Positions 60,901 to 64,000 of a DNA stretch of 64,000 nt are shown here, in pieces. A program made the translations under genes and the position numbers. The notes under the pieces are model-generated. The model did not search any database. It was not told the DNA's origin and was given only the letters and a program-made list of their open reading frames with translations. Numbering within the stretch: the first letter of the stretch is position 1; each line of letters starts with the position of its first letter. Origin of the DNA: Tetrahymena elliotti 4EA. Its lineage: Eukaryota; Ciliophora; Oligohymenophorea; Hymenostomatida; Tetrahymenidae. The stretch covers positions 53,890 to 117,889 of the forward strand of contig JH720339.1 of NCBI GenBank assembly GCA_000231825.2. The letters run 5' to 3'.

Positions 60901-63900
60901 TTAGAATAAGCTTGGTAGCTCCACTCCTTTATCTATATGAAAAAGGGTTCTTTGATTTTAAATTAAAATACTTTTTTTGGGATAAAATACTAAAGATTAA
61001 TGATATTACAAGAAATAAGTAAATTTAAAGAAACTTCTTCATAAATTAGTGGTTTTTTAATGATAACTTACCCATTAATTTTCTTTGACACACCTTAGCA
61101 AAGTATATCATTTACTTCAACAATAATCACAGGTATACAACTATGCCCATCAAATATATGCAATTCTAGTAACAACCCTTTTATTTCATAATTCCAAAAT
61201 GATGCAAATGCTTTAATTTTAACATAAAACTCTCTTGCAGATATAACATATACAAATATTGTTTTTGATAATAATATTTTACTAACAAGTGGAGGGCTTT
61301 TATAATTTATACAACCCAAAGGTAAGCTTATCATTCAAGGCGGTACTTTCACTAATAACTATAGCAATTTTGGTGTTATCAATATTTAAAAATAAGGTTC
61401 AACATTTCCTATTTCTAGGATTCTTTCTCCAATAGACAACCCATCAGTCTAAATTATTGGAGCTCTATTTAGCTAGAATTAAGGCATCAATGGCACAGCA
61501 ATAAATGCAATAAATTCTGACCTTAAAATTTAATCTTGCACATTTAGTAACAATGTGGCTTAAAATTTTGGTGGAGCGATTTATTTCTATGCTGATACAT
61601 ATGATTAAAATTCTTTATTAATGTTTTATGGAGTAACTTTTACCAAAAATATTGCTAGAATAGGAGGTAAATTATATTAAAATTATTAGATTTATTTTTA
61701 AAAAAATAATAATAATTAAAAGGTGCTTATTAAATGTAAGGTGTCCCTGCTTACTATGATACCAATTCAAATTTCGTTAGTACTGATAATCAAGCCTTAA
61801 TTTACGGTACTGATAATGCTGATTATCCTAGATCAGTTTAACTCATATATAATGGATATGTCCTAAAATACTAAGATACTACATAAAATCCTATGATTAC
61901 TATTAAAAATTATGCCAGCGGTTAGTATCCAGGAAGTATGGTAGTACAACTCTTGGGAAGTGATGGAAAAATATTTTATGCTGAAAATACATACTGCACA
62001 GTATCTTTAAATTATGAAGGATAATAAAATCCTAAAACAGCTTAGATAAATGGATCTTCTAAGATATTATTTAGTAATATCGTAAAAGGATTTAACATGA
62101 CAGGTATAAACTTTATTATCTAGCCTCCAAATACTCTAAATATAAAAATTACGTGTGAAGCTATAAAAATTCCTACCTCTTAAGATGGTTTATAAAATGC
62201 TTACGATACAACATATTTTTTCCCTTTAGGTATTACCATGAGAGAATGTAAAAAAAAAGTTTATCTAATAAATTATAAGACTAATTGTTAAAAAAAATAT
62301 AGGTATAGTGGGAGAGATATATGAGTAATCTTCAGGAAAATGCTATCCATGTCCAACTGGCAAATATTCTCTGTTAAAAGGATCTGAAACTTGCTTAACC
62401 TGTCCTAAAATAGGTGTAGAAAAATGTGAAGGCTTAAATAATATGGTTATTTCAGCAGGTTATTGGAGAAAAAATATAAGCAGTGATATTATTATTTAAT
62501 GCAGCAATTTATAAAGTAATTGTTTAGGTGGAAGCACAAACATGATGTGTTATGAAGGACATATTGGTAATTTTTACTTTCAAAATAATTAGCTTGGATA
62601 AATTTATAATCTCGAAATATTCTTTTTTAATTTCATTAATCATAAAAAGATAACTTAGTATTTATTAAAATATTTAAGGTGCTTTATGTGAAGAATGTGA
62701 TATTGATGGAAAAGTTTGGGGTTAAAGGTATTCTCATTCATCTGACTATGCTTGTGGTAAATGCTCAGAAATATCTGGTAATGTTTTGAAAATAGTGGGT
62801 ATCTCTATTTGGACAATAATTAGTATTTATCTATCATCCTCCTCTTCGAAATAGCTAGTTTAGCATAATATTATGAGAAATATTTTTATTTTGCTAGGAA
62901 CTATTTCAGCAGGAAAGTCTACAGAAAAATCAAACCAAACAAGTGTTTTAATCAAAATTTTAACAAGTTATTTCTAAGTAAATTATGGACAATCAAAATT
63001 TTTTTAAAAACAGTTTTACTTAATTATTAGATTATATCGGTGCTGTTTACATTTAACTTAGGTGCCCCTGAAGCTTTATCAAACATATCAAATACTATCG
63101 GAAATCCTTCAAAGTAAATGGGGATGTCAATGAATTGTTTTTTGATTAACTTTTCTGGTAATATACCTATAACATATTTTTCTTTAATATGGATGCTTGT
63201 AAATCCTTTAATTTACTTAGGCCTTACTTTGACTTTTTTCTTATTCTATTCCCTTTACTTGTTTTTAGCAAAAAAAATATAAGAAGTTAAAAGAAATTTA
63301 AGCTACGTTTGGTGTACTTCTATATTTTTATTTATCACTTTCTAGCCATCAATAGTTTCAGCTTACATAGCTACATCATCTTGCAGGACTATTGGAGATA
63401 CAAATTATGTTAAATCAAATGTTAGTTTGGAATGTTATTCAGCTGAGCATCTAAACTACTTAGTTAAGTTAATTCTTCCAGTTCTATTTGGCTGGGTTTT
63501 TGCCATCCCATTATTTTTTTTTGCTAAACTTTATATTAATCGTGATAAGGTAAAATTATTAAAATATTTTGTCTAATTTTTAATGAAATATAAACCTTTG
63601 AGTAATATTAATATTAAACTTATTTAACAGATTTATTTCAAATCAAGTATCAAATATGCTTTTGGGTATCTTTATTAAGAATACTAGCCAAGAGCCTATT
63701 TATGGGAGTTTGTGAAGATGTTTGAGAAAGTAATGATTATTATTTTTGTCAATATTTATGAAAGTGATGTTAAGGTAAAAGGTGTTTTATCCTTTATGTG
63801 CATAATTATTTATCTTATTTTGAGCTATACCTTTAAGCCTTACCATGATATCTAATTAAATCGTTTAGATTAATTAGCTAATGAGATTTGTGCTTTGAGT

Positions 63901-64000
63901 ATTATTATTGGTGTTTTCATAAATAATAATAATTTTGATTATTTGGTTTATCTTGGTTATTTCTTCCTAGGGTCTTTTAATATATACTTTTTACTAATTA
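54981..64000 (+). CDS. Giant beta-helix/Cys-rich polytopic surface protein, copy B, 3'-truncated
   Basis: Paralogue of 43817-53608, cut by the window end in exon 19. Exons: 54981..55054, 55151..55321, 55379..55447, 55501..55809, 55892..56125, 56427..57031, 57082..57300, 57386..57478, 57533..57699, 57752..57957, 58016..58988, 59038..59373, 59449..60415, 60476..61666, 61723..62247, 62303..62566, 62679..62977, 63031..63549, 63631..64000 (about 2,530 residues seen). Every intron position and phase matches copy A; exons 2, 3, 4, 8, 11, 12, 16, 17 and 18 are identical in length. It has its own signal peptide (LLVNLLFLRVIHS) and keeps the Cys repeats, GGAIY rungs, the GYWRKN/CLGG/CEECD module and the membrane segments (IWTIISIYLSSS-type first helix). 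Membrane-domain residues are the most conserved, extracellular loops less so. The missing end should match exons 19-22 of copy A. Confidence 0.85.

Noticed and set aside
1..64000. tRNA, rRNA, CRISPR, insertion sequences, telomeric repeats, germline-limited transposons
   Set aside because: None seen: no tRNA-like GC islands with a T-loop, no direct-repeat array, no transposase-like frame, no G4T2/C4A2 runs.

Overview
The window reads as macronuclear-type DNA of an oligohymenophorean ciliate, most likely Tetrahymena or a close relative. It is extremely AT-rich, and long well-composed reading frames appear only when TAA and TAG are read as glutamine and TGA is the sole stop. Introns are short GT..AG elements, mostly 46-76 nt (range 36-300). 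All exon joins below were made by hand from frame continuity and splice-site phase; no transcript data were available.

Layout. 1-2733 (+): 3' part of a cysteine-rich single-pass surface protein. 5290-22745 (-): four genes in a row, namely an orphan protein, a DENN-domain protein, a TMEM161-family membrane protein, and a 12-exon giant (about 2,477 codons) with CEP164-type WW modules and one in-frame TGA. A 150-N assembly gap (14199-14348) lies between the last two. 23.1-30.5 kb: an island of small orphan genes (about 120-160 aa), including two related proteins that both begin Met-Gly and look N-myristoylated. 32297-39569 (+): a 15-exon secreted, membrane-anchored repeat protein (about 2,075 aa), tail to tail with an acyl-protein thioesterase (39707-40473, -). 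41310-42744 (+): a CEP19 homologue. 43817-53608 and 54981-64000+ (+): two tandem, intron-for-intron paralogues of about 2,740 aa each, with signal peptide, Cys-rich repeats, a beta-helix-like middle and a polytopic C-terminus.

How the genes relate. There are no operons. Functional themes are (i) cell surface: four large secreted or membrane proteins rich in Cys or beta repeats; (ii) the basal body and ciliary base: the CEP164-like giant and CEP19 lie about 19 kb apart; (iii) membrane traffic and lipid modification: the DENN protein (Rab GEF family), the thioesterase that would remove S-acyl groups, and the myristoylation candidates. Links between these themes are inference. The parts best worth following up are the Met-Gly small-protein pair with its orphan island, the in-frame TGA at 21094-21096, and the tandem surface-protein pair.
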